A DNA stretch of 64,000 bases from Nocardia sp. NBC_01329 (GTDB lineage Bacteria > Actinomycetota > Actinomycetes > Mycobacteriales > Mycobacteriaceae): the NCBI RefSeq assembly GCF_035956715.1, contig NZ_CP108381.1, positions 3,100,001 to 3,164,000 on the forward strand. The letters run 5' to 3'. Every line of letters starts with the position of its first letter. The first letter of the stretch is position 1. Both the position numbers and the translations under genes were made by a program. A model generated the notes under the pieces. That model ran no database searches. It was not told the DNA's origin and saw nothing but the letters and a program-made list of their open reading frames with translations. Shown piece by piece: positions 55,365-64,000 of the stretch.

Positions 55365-56651
55365 GTGTCGGAGAATATGTCGACCGGTGGACCGGATCCC
55401 GCCGCCCGGCAGTTGCGGCGCAGTCTGGGGCTCACCGATGCCGTAGTGGTCGGGCTGGGGTCGATGATCGGGGCCGGCATTTTCGCGGCGCTGGCGCCGG
55501 CTGCCCGCGCGGCGGGGTCGGGGTTGCTGCTCGGGCTCGCCGTCGCGGCTCTGATCGCCTACTGCAACGCGACTTCCTCGGCGCGGCTGGCCGCACGCTA
55601 CCCGGCCTCGGGCGGCACCTATGTATACGGCCGCGAACGGCTGGGCGAATTCTGGGGATATCTCGCCGGGTGGAGCTTCATTGTCGGCAAGACCGCCTCC
55701 TGTGCGGCAATGGCACTGACCGTGGGGATCTACGCCTGGCCCGAACAGGCGCACCCGGTAGCCGCGGCTGTGGTGGTGGCGGTGACCGCGATCAACTACC
55801 GGGGCGTACAGAAGTCGGCGGCGGTGACACGGGTGATTGTAGCCCTCGTACTCGCGACGCTCACCGCGGTGATGGCCGCCGCGTTCGCCTCCGGCGCGGG
55901 CGCGGCCACCCGGCTCGGCTTCGGCGCCGATCTCTCGGTAGGTGGAGTACTGCAGGCAGCGGTTCTGCTGTTCTTCGCTTTTGCCGGATACGCGCGCATC
56001 GCCACCCTCGGCGAAGAGGTGCGCGATCCCACCCGCACGATCCCCCGGGCGATCCCCTCGGCGTTGGGGATCACCCTGGTTGTGTACACACTGGTCGCGA
56101 TCGCCGCACTGGCGGTGCTGGGCCCGGTGGAGTTGGCCGCCGCCAGCGCACCCCTGTCGTCGGTTGTCCGGGCAGCCGAGGCCGGCTGGGCGGAACCGGT
56201 GGTGCGCGCGGGCGCCGTGCTCGCTGCGCTGGGGTCACTGCTGGCGTTGCTGCTCGGCGTCTCACGCACCACCCTCGCCATGGCCCGCGACCGCCATCTT
56301 CCTCGCGCGCTGGCCGCCGTACATCCACGGTTCGCCGTACCACACCGCGCCGAACTCGCCATCGGCGTGCTCGTCGCCGGCGCCGCGGCGACCATCGACA
56401 TCAGGTCCGCAATCGGCTTCGCCTCGTTCGGAGTCCTGGTGTACTACGCGATCGCCAACGCCGCCGCCGCAACCCTCACCGCAGCCGAGGGCCGCCCGAT
56501 ACGGGCCATTCCCGCGGTCGGGCTGGCAGGGTCTCTGGTGCTCGCATTCACCCTGCCCGGCCCGTCGGTTCTGGCCGGAGCCGCCGTCGTGGCCGTGGGC
56601 GCACTGATCTACACGGCGCGCCGCCGCCCGCCGGACAGCGATACCACTTGA
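55365..56651 (+). CDS. APC-family amino-acid permease
   Basis: 428 residues from GTG 55365 (AGGAG upstream); ATG 55377 and an upstream ATG at 55320 are alternatives. Twelve helices; first-helix motif VVVGLGSMIGAGIFAALAPA and the conserved loop ATLGEEVRDPTRTIPRAIP typical of cationic or general amino-acid permeases. Divergent from the ArsR fusion across about 200 bases; substrate unclear. Confidence 0.88.
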   Translation: MSENMSTGGPDPAARQLRRSLGLTDAVVVGLGSMIGAGIFAALAPAARAAGSGLLLGLAVAALIAYCNATSSARLAARYPASGGTYVYGRERLGEFWGYLAGWSFIVGKTASCAAMALTVGIYAWPEQAHPVAAAVVVAVTAINYRGVQKSAAVTRVIVALVLATLTAVMAAAFASGAGAATRLGFGADLSVGGVLQAAVLLFFAFAGYARIATLGEEVRDPTRTIPRAIPSALGITLVVYTLVAIAALAVLGPVELAAASAPLSSVVRAAEAGWAEPVVRAGAVLAALGSLLALLLGVSRTTLAMARDRHLPRALAAVHPRFAVPHRAELAIGVLVAGAAATIDIRSAIGFASFGVLVYYAIANAAAATLTAAEGRPIRAIPAVGLAGSLVLAFTLPGPSVLAGAAVVAVGALIYTARRRPPDSDTT

Positions 56652-56687
56652 ACAACAATAGGATTCGCCCGACCGAAGGGGTACCGA

Positions 56688-57200
56688 ATGACCCGTGACC
56701 ACACCTGGCCGACTCGACTCACCGCGACGACAGCGCCGGCGTCGGTGATCTGGATCCGTCTCTACGTGGGCGCGGTGTTCTTCTTCGAAGGCATCCAGAA
56801 ATTCCTCTACCCCGAAAGGCTCGGCGCCGGCCGATTCGACAAAGCTGGTATCCCGGCCCCGGAATTCTTCGGCCCCCTCGACGGAGTGCTCGAGATCGTC
56901 TGCGGCGTCTTGATTCTGGCGGGACTGTTCACCCGGCCCGCGGCGGTACCGATGATCGTGAACATGCTCGGTGCGCTGCTGATCACGAAGCTGCCGATCC
57001 TGTGGGGTGAGGCGGCACTGTTCACGGGGAAGTCCGGGTGGTGGGATTTCGTCCACGAGTCCCGCACCGACCTCGCGCAGCTGTGCGGCAGCGCATTCTT
57101 GCTCACCGTCGGTGCCGGCGCCTGGTCACTCGACGCACTCCTGGCGAAGGGTGCTACGACGATGACCCCGCACCGATCCGGCCGGAAAACTCCCCGGTGA
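56688..57200 (+). CDS. DoxX-family membrane protein
   Basis: 170 residues, four helices. WIRLYVGAVFFFEGIQKFLYP and PLDGVLEIVCGVLILAGLFTR are the DoxX signature. Starts 36 bases after the permease stop, possibly co-transcribed. Some DoxX proteins join redox-stress complexes; this one has no specific partner here. Minus-strand sequence 57180-57350 looks weakly coding but has no start. Confidence 0.88.
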   Translation: MTRDHTWPTRLTATTAPASVIWIRLYVGAVFFFEGIQKFLYPERLGAGRFDKAGIPAPEFFGPLDGVLEIVCGVLILAGLFTRPAAVPMIVNMLGALLITKLPILWGEAALFTGKSGWWDFVHESRTDLAQLCGSAFLLTVGAGAWSLDALLAKGATTMTPHRSGRKTPR

Positions 57201-57408
57201 GCGCCTCACGGGCGCGCTCACGCACGACGCGCCGATCCTCGGCCAACGCGGCCGCTGCCAGCTGCTCGGCCTTCTTCTCCGCGAAGGCATCCGCTGACCA
57301 TCCGGTCGGCGAATCAGGCCGGAAACGCCGATAAATCCACAGTCCCGCGGGTTCCGTCCTGCGGCCGGCCAGCTGGGGGCCAACGCCGATTGTGGAAGGT
57401 ACGCCTTG

Positions 57409-57831
57409 TCAATGCGTGGTTGCATGCAGAGAGTCGACGGCAGCCCGGAGTTTCATCGAGGCTTCCTCGGCGACAGGTGTCAGCGCGGATTCTCCGGTGA
57501 CTTGAACCATGACGTTGGGGTTCATCGCTTCGACCAGTACATCGGTGTTCTTTGCGGGATCACGCCGAACAACAACGTTGCAAGGCAACAGGAGCCCGAT
57601 CTGGCGATCGATGTCGACAGCGCGGTGGGCCAGCGGTGGATTGCAGGCACCGAGGATGAGGTAGTCCTCCATTTCATGGCCGAGCTTGGCCTCGAGCGTG
57701 GCGCGCATATCTATCTCGGTGAGTATGCCGAACCCTTGCTCGGACAATGCCGCGCGCGTGCGTTGCACGGCGTCGTCGAAGGTGGTGGTCAGGGTGGTGG
57801 AAATCGCGAGTCCGGTCGTGGTGTCGGTCAT
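57409..57831 (-). CDS. DUF302 protein
   Basis: 140 residues from ATG 57831 (GGAG upstream). DUF302 pattern: TTTFDDAVQRTRAALSEQGFGILTEIDM, LILGACNPPLAHRAVDIDRQIGLLLPCNVVV. Small cytoplasmic alpha/beta domain with a conserved cysteine (GACNPP). Common beside CsoR-type regulators; activity unknown. Third gene of the csoR operon. Confidence 0.9.
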   Translation of the reverse strand: MTDTTTGLAISTTLTTTFDDAVQRTRAALSEQGFGILTEIDMRATLEAKLGHEMEDYLILGACNPPLAHRAVDIDRQIGLLLPCNVVVRRDPAKNTDVLVEAMNPNVMVQVTGESALTPVAEEASMKLRAAVDSLHATTH

Positions 57832-57874
57832 CTGGTCATCTCCTGTTCCGGTGGGTGGTTGTGGCCGCGTGCAT

Positions 57875-58126
57875 TCAGGTGCGCGGGTTCGTGCAGGTGG
57901 AGGAACCGGCGGGAACACCGAGACGTGCCATGATCAGCGTCGCCGGGCACCAGCCGACCGCGCTGTAGAGCAGCAGGTTCGCTCCGACTAGCAGGGCCAG
58001 GACCAGCCACCACGGTGACAGCGCTGCGGCCATGCCGGTACTCACCAGGACCAGAATTCCGGCAAGCAACGGAACCAGGCGGTCGATGGTCCATTCGCGG
58101 TGGCGTACGAGGGTCGGCATATTCAT
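57875..58126 (-). CDS. DUF2892 (YgaP-like) membrane protein
   Basis: 83 residues, two membrane helices (PLLAGILVLVSTGMAAALS; WWLVLALLVGANLLLYSAVG) and the family WCPATLIMARLG motif with a conserved cysteine. DUF2892 is often fused to rhodanese domains, which points to sulfur chemistry. AAGGA precedes ATG 58126. Confidence 0.9.
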   Translation of the reverse strand: MNMPTLVRHREWTIDRLVPLLAGILVLVSTGMAAALSPWWLVLALLVGANLLLYSAVGWCPATLIMARLGVPAGSSTCTNPRT

Positions 58127-58162
58127 CCGTCCTTCCGCTGACTGTTCCTGGACACGCTGGGG

Positions 58163-58459
<297 letters not shown>

Positions 58460-58464
58460 TCATA

Positions 58465-58480
58465 ATACCCCCCAGGGTAT
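58465..58480. promoter_or_regulatory. CsoR-type operator upstream of csoR
   Basis: ATACCC-CCCA-GGGTAT. Falls between a TTGACC (58483-58488, minus strand) and a TATTAT (58462-58467), a promoter-like pair with a short 15-base spacer. Confidence 0.8.
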
Positions 58481-58512
58481 CTGGTCAACGCGAGGTCGGG
58501 GCACAGGGCATC

Positions 58513-58613
58513 GGTCATTGGTCATTGGTCATTGGTCATTGGTCATTGGTCATTGGTCATTGGTCATTGGTCATTGGTCATTGGTCATTGGTCATTGGTC
58601 ATTGGTCATTGGT
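58513..58613 (+). repeat. Heptanucleotide tandem array, 14.4 copies of GGTCATT
   Basis: Fourteen consecutive perfect GGTCATT units (58513-58610) plus GGT. The last unit contributes TCA at 58606-58608, the reverse complement of the mmpL stop TGA. The array separates the csoR operator from the mmpL 3' end. Perfect identity suggests recent slippage expansion; copy number should vary between strains. Confidence 0.97.
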
Positions 58614-60795
58614 GAGCGAAACGGATGCTCGGCAGCACTCTGCGTAGCCAGCGTGGCGACCACCACGCACCGCGGCCGGTCAGTCGCAGGATGACCGGTA
58701 GCAGGACCAACCGCACCACGAGCGCGTCGAGCAGGACCGCGACGCCGAGGATGATGCCCATCTCCTTGGGTGGCAGCGGCTGGGCCAGGGCGAAGGTGAA
58801 GAACACCGCGACCATGACCGCGGCCGCCGCGAAGATCACCCGCCCGGAATGCGCCAGTCCGTCGATGTGGGCGGCCTTCGGGTCCTCGGTGCGCTCGTAG
58901 TGTTCTTTGGCGGTGGCCAGCAGGAACACCGTGTAATCCATGGCGATCGCGAAGATCATGGCGAAGAAGAACACCGGCCCCCAGCCGTCGAGGAATCCCT
59001 GCGGGGTGAAGCCGAGCAGGCTCGCGCCGTGACCGTCCTGGAAGATCAGTTTCGCCACACCGAACGCGGCGGCGGTCGACAGCAGGCTGACCAGGGTGCC
59101 CAGCGCCGCGATGAGCGGAGCCTGCAGCGCGACCAGCAGCAGCACGAAACCGAGTACGAGGATCACGCCGACGATGATCGGTAGATAGTCGTCGAGCGCT
59201 TGCTGCAGATCCAGGTTCTCGGCGGGGGCGCCGCCGACGATCGCCTGGTCGGGTAACCGTTCCCGCAGGTCGTCGAGGATCGCACCCATGCGTTCGTCGG
59301 AGGGGTCGACTTCGGGCAGGGCTCGCAGCATCACCAGATCCGATCCGTCGCCGGAGGACTGGGCGGGGGTGACCATGGCGACACCGTCGGTGGCCGCGGC
59401 CAGACGACCGGCTTCGGCTGCGTCTTCGGCCGGGGCGACGATCTGCAGCGCTCCCGGAGCACCGGGGCCCAACTGGCGTTGCACGAGTTCATACCCCAGA
59501 CGCACCGGTGCGTCCGCGGGCACGACCTGAATCGAGGGCATCGCGACCTTCAACCCCAGCACCGGAATCGACAGCCCGATCAGCACGGCGAGCGCGGCGA
59601 CCGCGAACGGCCACGGGTGGTTGTGCAGCAACTCACCCCATCGAGCGAAGCGCGGGGACCGGTGCTGTTGCCGTTTCGCATACGGGAGCGCACGTGCGTT
59701 GATCTTGCTGCCGAGCGCGCCCAGCGTCGCGGGCAGCAGCGTCAGAGTGGCGGCGAGTACGAACACCACGGCCAGCATGATGCCGACAGCCATCGTGCGC
59801 ACCGCCGGAGCCGGGACGAGCAGCACCGCCGACAAACTCACCAGCACCGTGATGCCCGACAGCACAACAGCCTTGCCGGCGGTGTCCATGGTTTCGGCGA
59901 CCGCCCGCCGGGTGTCGGCTGTTCTGGTCAGCGCGTCCCGGAAGCGCGCGACGATGAACAGGGCGTAATCGATCCCGAGCGCGAGGGCGAACATCATCGC
60001 GAAGTTCATCGCCCACACCGAGATGGGTGTGATCTGGTTCAGCAGCACCAGCCCTCCGGCGGAGGCCACCAGACCGGCGACGGTCAGCAGCAGCGGCAGC
60101 CCCGCCGCGACCAGGGAGCCGAATGCCAGCACCATGATCGCGAGCGTCACCGGCCAGGAGAACAACTCGGCTTTGATCATCGCGTCGTGATTGGCTTTGT
60201 TGAAATCACTCCAGAGCGCGGACGCGCCCGTCGGATAGACCTCCACTCCCCCGCCCGACAGCGCCGTCAGAGTCTCTTTGTGGTCGTCGACCGCTCGGAC
60301 CATGTCGTCGGTGGATGCGTTCGCGCCCGCGATGAGGATCCCGGTGTGGCCGTCGGGACTGATCGTCGTTCCCGGCTGCGGAGCGATCACCGGCCCGAAT
60401 CGGTCGTCCCCGGCGAACACCTGAGTGACCTCACCGATCACCTGTGTCATCGCCGGACTGCCGACGGTCTCGGTGCTGGAGTGCACGACCACCTGCACGG
60501 CGGCCGAGGAGTTCCCGCCGAAGTGCTGTTCGGCGACTGCACGCACGCGCACCGACTCCGACCCGTCGGCCTGCCAGCCCGCGCCCGCGAGCGAGCTGAA
60601 CACACTCGGCGCTGCCGCGCCGAGTGCGATCAGCACTACCAGCCACACCCCGAAGACCAGGCGCGCGCGCCCGGCCATGGTCGCACCCAGTCGCGCGAGC
60701 GGCCCACCCAGCGGCGCGGGCGAGGGTTCCGGAGCGACCGCGGTCGCAACGCGGGTCGACGCGCCGCCTACTCGGTTCTCGGGTTCTTCGCTCAT
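58606..60795 (-). CDS. MmpL/RND-family transporter
   Basis: 729 residues from ATG 60795 (GGAGGAG seven bases upstream). RND layout: helix 1, a large extracytoplasmic domain, helices 2-6 with ALGIDYALFIVARFRD, a second extracytoplasmic domain, then helices 7-12 with AIAMDYTVFLLA and PAKEHYERTED-like loop. The paired Asp-Tyr motifs carry protons in MmpL transporters. Substrate unknown. The stop lies in the tandem array. Two CsoR-type palindromes precede the gene, so it belongs to the csoR regulon by sequence. Confidence 0.93.
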   Translation of the reverse strand: MSEEPENRVGGASTRVATAVAPEPSPAPLGGPLARLGATMAGRARLVFGVWLVVLIALGAAAPSVFSSLAGAGWQADGSESVRVRAVAEQHFGGNSSAAVQVVVHSSTETVGSPAMTQVIGEVTQVFAGDDRFGPVIAPQPGTTISPDGHTGILIAGANASTDDMVRAVDDHKETLTALSGGGVEVYPTGASALWSDFNKANHDAMIKAELFSWPVTLAIMVLAFGSLVAAGLPLLLTVAGLVASAGGLVLLNQITPISVWAMNFAMMFALALGIDYALFIVARFRDALTRTADTRRAVAETMDTAGKAVVLSGITVLVSLSAVLLVPAPAVRTMAVGIMLAVVFVLAATLTLLPATLGALGSKINARALPYAKRQQHRSPRFARWGELLHNHPWPFAVAALAVLIGLSIPVLGLKVAMPSIQVVPADAPVRLGYELVQRQLGPGAPGALQIVAPAEDAAEAGRLAAATDGVAMVTPAQSSGDGSDLVMLRALPEVDPSDERMGAILDDLRERLPDQAIVGGAPAENLDLQQALDDYLPIIVGVILVLGFVLLLVALQAPLIAALGTLVSLLSTAAAFGVAKLIFQDGHGASLLGFTPQGFLDGWGPVFFFAMIFAIAMDYTVFLLATAKEHYERTEDPKAAHIDGLAHSGRVIFAAAAVMVAVFFTFALAQPLPPKEMGIILGVAVLLDALVVRLVLLPVILRLTGRGAWWSPRWLRRVLPSIRFAHQ

Positions 60796-60815
60796 CGGCA
60801 CACTCCTCCATTCAT

Positions 60816-60831
60816 ATACCCCGGGGGGTAT
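60816..60831. promoter_or_regulatory. CsoR-type operator near mmpL
   Basis: ATACCCC-GG-GGGGTAT, 21 bases upstream of the mmpL start. Confidence 0.8.
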
Positions 60832-60847
60832 CTGCCTGCGGCCGACT

Positions 60848-60863
60848 ATACCCCTGGGGGTAT
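60848..60863. promoter_or_regulatory. CsoR-type operator between mmpL and dsbA
   Basis: ATACCCC-TG-GGGGTAT, followed by TATATT. It serves the divergent DsbA gene at 60939, probably together with the site at 60816. Confidence 0.8.
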
Positions 60864-60938
60864 ATTGGTGTCATCGGGCTACGCGCGCATCGCGCTTTAT
60901 GGAGGTGTCGCACGAGCCACACTGAAGGAGGAACGACG

Positions 60939-61547
60939 ATGGCCGAGATCGATCTATATCTGGACCCGGTGTGCCCGTTCGCGTGGGTGACCGCGAGCTG
61001 GTTGCTCGACAGCGCAGCCGACGCCCACCGGGTCACTCTGCGGCAGATGAGCCTGGCGGTGCTGAACGAAGGCAACAACGCAGATACCGGCCACCAGCCG
61101 ATGATCGATCGCTCGCGTCGGGTGGGCAGAGTATTCGCCGCGGCCGCCGAACGGTACGACGAGGCCGTCTTCACCACGCTCTACCGGGAATTCGGGTCAC
61201 AACTACATCTGAAAGGCCGACCGGCGGAAACTGCCTCGATCAACGCATTGTCCTGCGCCGGCCTCGACCCCGCGTTGACCGGCGCACTCGACGACGCCGC
61301 CTACGATCCCGCGGTGGCTCGCGTTCACCGAGCGAGTCAGGACACGCTCGGCGGCCCGGGCGGCAGCCCGATCATTTCGATCGACGGGCGCGGGTTCGCC
61401 GGACCGGTACTCACCGCCCCGCCGCACCCAGATCGGGGCCGCGCGCTGCTCGAGGCCCTGGTCACCACGGCCACTGTTCCGGAATTCGCCGCTCTGCAAC
61501 GCCCCTACCAGGGACCGCCGTCCTTCTCCCCCACCGAAGACCGGTGA
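60939..61547 (+). CDS. DsbA-family mycothiol-dependent reductase (Rv2466c-like)
   Basis: 202 residues; AAGGAGG before ATG 60939. Thioredoxin fold with DLYLDPVCPFAWVTASWLL (active-site Cys-Pro-Phe-Ala, one cysteine, as in the actinobacterial nitroreductase/mycoredoxin-like group) and cis-proline GGSPII. Cytoplasmic, no signal peptide. The mycobacterial relative Rv2466c uses mycothiol. Divergent from mmpL across two CsoR-type operators, so probably induced with it by thiol stress. Confidence 0.88.
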   Translation: MAEIDLYLDPVCPFAWVTASWLLDSAADAHRVTLRQMSLAVLNEGNNADTGHQPMIDRSRRVGRVFAAAAERYDEAVFTTLYREFGSQLHLKGRPAETASINALSCAGLDPALTGALDDAAYDPAVARVHRASQDTLGGPGGSPIISIDGRGFAGPVLTAPPHPDRGRALLEALVTTATVPEFAALQRPYQGPPSFSPTEDR

Positions 61548-61552
61548 GACGC

Positions 61553-62920
61553 TTACTCGTTCTCCCCGTCCTTCGCGGCCCGACCGGAAGAATCGCGACC
61601 ACACGCGGCACGGGCGGCGAGTTCACCTATGGCGCTTCGGATCCCGTCCGCCAGCACGTCGATATCAGGGGTCGTATCGTAATCACCGGTGATTCCGAAC
61701 ACCAGGTGATCGTGGTAGCTGAGGATCGCGATCGCGGTCCGCAGGCGCATAGCGATCGGCACCGCGGGCAGCAATTCCAGCACTTCATGGCCTTGGAGTG
61801 TGAGCTCGTGCCGTGGTCCTGGAACGTTGGTCGCCACCGCGGCGACACCGCGCTGCGGAAACCGTGTCGCGAGTCGCAGAGTCCACGCCACTGCGGCGAA
61901 CGGGAGCCACCCCGCCAGCCCCAGAACCGTATGCTCAGCGCCCGCCGCACCACCGGATTTCTGGGTCTGCATGGACGTATGGACGGCGCGCAGGCGGTCG
62001 ACCGCGTCGGTTCGGTCGATCGGCAGGTACGGCAGCACCGCCGAGACCCGATTGTCGAGGACATATTTCGCGTGCTCGGCCCGCATGGACACCGGCACGA
62101 GTATGCGCAGTCCGCGTGCGGTCGGTGTCTCGCCGCGCCTCAGTAACAGCTCCCGGTAGCCCGCGGTGATCGCGGCGAGAACCACGTCGTTGACGGTGAC
62201 CCGGTACTTCGCGCCGATATCGGCGACCACGGGCAGCGACACCCGTACGGCGGTGTATCGACGCCGGTGCCCGATGGGCCCGTTGAGCGAGGACACCGGC
62301 CCAGATTCCACCACGGCCGCGCCGATGGGAACGAGGCGGCGCACTGTACCGAAGGCGATCCCGGGCATCGACACCGGTAGCTTCAGCAAGGCCGAGAGTT
62401 TGGGTGGCCGGGGTGCACGACGTGCAGGTGCCCGCTTGCCCTCGGCCGACGGCGGCGGATCGCAGAGGTTGGCGAATACTGCCACTCCGGAGATTCCGTC
62501 CACCAGGCTGTGGTGTGCTTTCAAGACCAATGCCCAGCGATCCCCGGCCAGGCCCTCTACCAGGACGCATTGCCACAACGGGTGGTCGCGATCGAGACGC
62601 TCTTCGATTTCGGTGGCCACCAACTCCCACAGTGTCTTCTCGTCGCCGGGTCTCGGCAGGGCTGTCCACCGAATATGGTGAGCGAGGTCGAAGGCGGGAT
62701 CGTCCTCCCATTGCGGGGCGGTCACATCGAATGGGGCGCGATGTACTCGTTGCTTCAACCGGGGCATCCCGCCGAGCCGCTGTCCCAGGGTCGCGGTGAA
62801 AGCGTCGCGTGCGGGCGGCGGGCCGTCGAGGATCGCGACAACCGCGATACCGAGGCTGATCCGCCGATCGGCGTCCTCCAATTCGATGAAACCGGTGTCG
62901 AGTGCACGGAGCTCGGTCAT
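61553..62920 (-). CDS. WS/DGAT (wax ester synthase / diacylglycerol acyltransferase)
   Basis: 455 residues, AGGAG before ATG 62920. Catalytic AHHSLVDGISG (HHxxxDG). N-terminal acyltransferase half and C-terminal DUF1298 half (NDVVLAAITAGYRELLL, ATNVPGPRHELTLQG). Makes triacylglycerol or wax esters from acyl-CoA at the membrane. Followed by a second WS/DGAT gene in the same orientation. Confidence 0.92.
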   Translation of the reverse strand: MTELRALDTGFIELEDADRRISLGIAVVAILDGPPPARDAFTATLGQRLGGMPRLKQRVHRAPFDVTAPQWEDDPAFDLAHHIRWTALPRPGDEKTLWELVATEIEERLDRDHPLWQCVLVEGLAGDRWALVLKAHHSLVDGISGVAVFANLCDPPPSAEGKRAPARRAPRPPKLSALLKLPVSMPGIAFGTVRRLVPIGAAVVESGPVSSLNGPIGHRRRYTAVRVSLPVVADIGAKYRVTVNDVVLAAITAGYRELLLRRGETPTARGLRILVPVSMRAEHAKYVLDNRVSAVLPYLPIDRTDAVDRLRAVHTSMQTQKSGGAAGAEHTVLGLAGWLPFAAVAWTLRLATRFPQRGVAAVATNVPGPRHELTLQGHEVLELLPAVPIAMRLRTAIAILSYHDHLVFGITGDYDTTPDIDVLADGIRSAIGELAARAACGRDSSGRAAKDGENE

Positions 62921-63010
62921 GACGCACTCCTGTCATGGGGGAGTTGCCGCACGGTCGGCACACCGCTGGTGGCTGTAAAGCAGATGTCGGACCGGCCGGT
63001 CATGGCGCAC

Positions 63011-64000
63011 TCACCTCGCAGCGGTATCCGCGCCGGAACCGAGCGCCGACACTGCACGGAAGCCGGAGTCGAGGCACGCGGTGAATTCCTGGATATCCGG
63101 CACTGCCGCCGTATCGGCATTGATTCCCACACAACATGTTCCGAGGTAGGAGATCAGTGTGGCGTTGAAGGCGGTGCCGATGGTCGGACCGAAAGCGTGG
63201 ATGCTCTCGACCTCGGCGCCCGCGAGGTAGAGCGGGATCGGTGAGCCCGGTACGTCGGAGGCGACGAAGTCGATGTGCTTCAGCATCTGCGCCAGCGCGC
63301 CGCTGGGCAGGCGGTTGAATACGGCCGCCACCGCGTTGGACAGTGGGATGGCGGGTTCACGGCGCCAGCGGTCGACGAGATCGTGCACCACCCACATCAG
63401 GTCCAATACATCGTCGGTGTGGACCGGAATACCGAATCTGGCCAGGGTGATCCGGTTTCCGCCGATCGGATCGTCCTCGGCACGGATACTGATCGGGACC
63501 GTCACCCGCAGCTGCTCTATCGGCGCGTCGTATCGAGTGTGGTAGGAACGCAATCCCAGGAGCAGTGCGGTGAGGAAGGCATCGTTGACGGTGCATCCGG
63601 CCGTGAGTGCGGATTCGGTCAACTGTTGGAGCGGCACCTCGAGTACCGTCAACCGCCGTCCGAGGCTGCGTTCGGTCATCACCGGCGACATCGTGGTGAC
63701 CACAGGACGGGCCAGACGCGCCAGCGAGGACGTGAGGGCCGCGCCACCGCGTGCGGCGGCGACCGGATTCCAGGCCGCTCGTCCGAGCGCCGCCACCGCA
63801 GACACTCCGCCGCGTAGCAGTCCGTACCCCGTCGACCAGTTCCACGCCAGCGTATCGGCGACCTGTCCGGCCACGGACCCGCTACGTCCGCGGACCGGTC
63901 CGCGTTCTGTCCCCTCTCGGGTGATATCCAGTATCTGTCCGGCGATCTCCATACCGCCGACGCCGTCGGTCAAGCTGTGGTGGACCTTGAGAACTGCCGC
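63011..64000 (-). CDS. WS/DGAT acyltransferase, 5' end outside the window
   Basis: C-terminal 329 residues; the gene enters from beyond 64000. KVHHSLTDGVGGMEIAG carries the HHxxxDG motif at the extreme edge, then TVNDAFLTALLLGLRSYHTR and FVASDVPGSPIPLYLAGAEV of the C-terminal domain. A diverged paralogue of the neighbouring gene, about 90 bases apart, likely one operon for lipid storage. Confidence 0.92.
   Translation of the reverse strand, partial: AAVLKVHHSLTDGVGGMEIAGQILDITREGTERGPVRGRSGSVAGQVADTLAWNWSTGYGLLRGGVSAVAALGRAAWNPVAAARGGAALTSSLARLARPVVTTMSPVMTERSLGRRLTVLEVPLQQLTESALTAGCTVNDAFLTALLLGLRSYHTRYDAPIEQLRVTVPISIRAEDDPIGGNRITLARFGIPVHTDDVLDLMWVVHDLVDRWRREPAIPLSNAVAAVFNRLPSGALAQMLKHIDFVASDVPGSPIPLYLAGAEVESIHAFGPTIGTAFNATLISYLGTCCVGINADTAAVPDIQEFTACLDSGFRAVSALGSGADTAAR

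Noticed and set aside
57201..57408. Minus-strand coding-like stretch (WSADAFAEKKAEQLAAAALAE)
   Set aside because: Codon pattern is suggestive, but an in-frame stop precedes it and there is no start codon or family match; at most an old gene remnant.
58513..58613. CRISPR-like repeat array
   Set aside because: Units are 7 bp, contiguous and without spacers, and no cas genes are near.
59479..60990. 503-codon plus-strand frame antisense to mmpL
   Set aside because: His/Gln/Arg-rich shadow of a membrane protein gene; no family resemblance.

Overview
The window is high-GC actinobacterial chromosome, most likely Nocardia or a close mycolate-forming relative. Evidence: strong GC bias at third codon positions, an NRPS with actinobacterial-style domains, two WS/DGAT acyltransferases, an MmpL transporter, a DUF222/13E12-type fragment behind a TCGAAC-N4-GTTCGA-like SOS box, and Nocardia-type small families (DUF6802, DUF7144, three-helix-bundle protein). 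No rRNA, tRNA or CRISPR array was seen.

Layout. 1-5.3 kb: 3' end of an NRPS gene (A-PCP-C-A-PCP-C), second A domain predicted for threonine, ending in a condensation domain with no thioesterase. 5.5-11 kb: ctaD (aa3 oxidase subunit I), a HEAT-repeat protein and small secreted or membrane proteins. 11-17 kb: permease, D-aminoacylase, FAD oxidase and RidA in one minus-strand operon, with a divergent LysR gene. 17-26 kb: methyltransferase, a kup gene broken by a large internal deletion, a P450 divergent from padR-DUF1048-DUF1048, a PQQ-type propeller protein, and a beta-lactamase-like lipoprotein overlapping an ArsR-type regulator. 26-36 kb: a catabolic and uptake cluster (TetR, OB-fold protein, thiolase, NDP-forming acyl-CoA ligase, NitT/TauT-type ABC importer, SnoaL-like, NIPSNAP, amidohydrolase) that ends at a decayed IS3 element.

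37-48 kb: TetR/amine oxidase pair, SDR, HxlR, PPOX-fold protein, DUF3048 lipoprotein, SOS-box DUF222 fragment, NUDIX, and a 5'-truncated amidase fused to an MFS remnant. 47.7-50 kb: YeiH-type exporter with divergent LysR. 50-54.5 kb is a gene graveyard: Imm21 immunity gene, DUF3048 relic, frameshifted PfkB kinase, sugar-phosphate isomerase relic, HEAT-repeat protein, IS256 relic and truncated VOC protein. 54.4-57.2 kb: ArsR-ArsC fusion under a near-perfect operator, APC permease and DoxX.

57.4-61.5 kb is the most coherent candidate system: a CsoR-family repressor lacking the copper-ligand histidine, DUF2892, DUF302, an MmpL/RND transporter and a mycothiol-type DsbA protein. They are tied together by three near-identical ATACCC-GGGTAT palindromes, with a 14-copy heptanucleotide array supplying the mmpL stop codon. 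This suggests a thiol, persulfide or metal stress regulon. The window closes with two WS/DGAT genes, the last running off the end.
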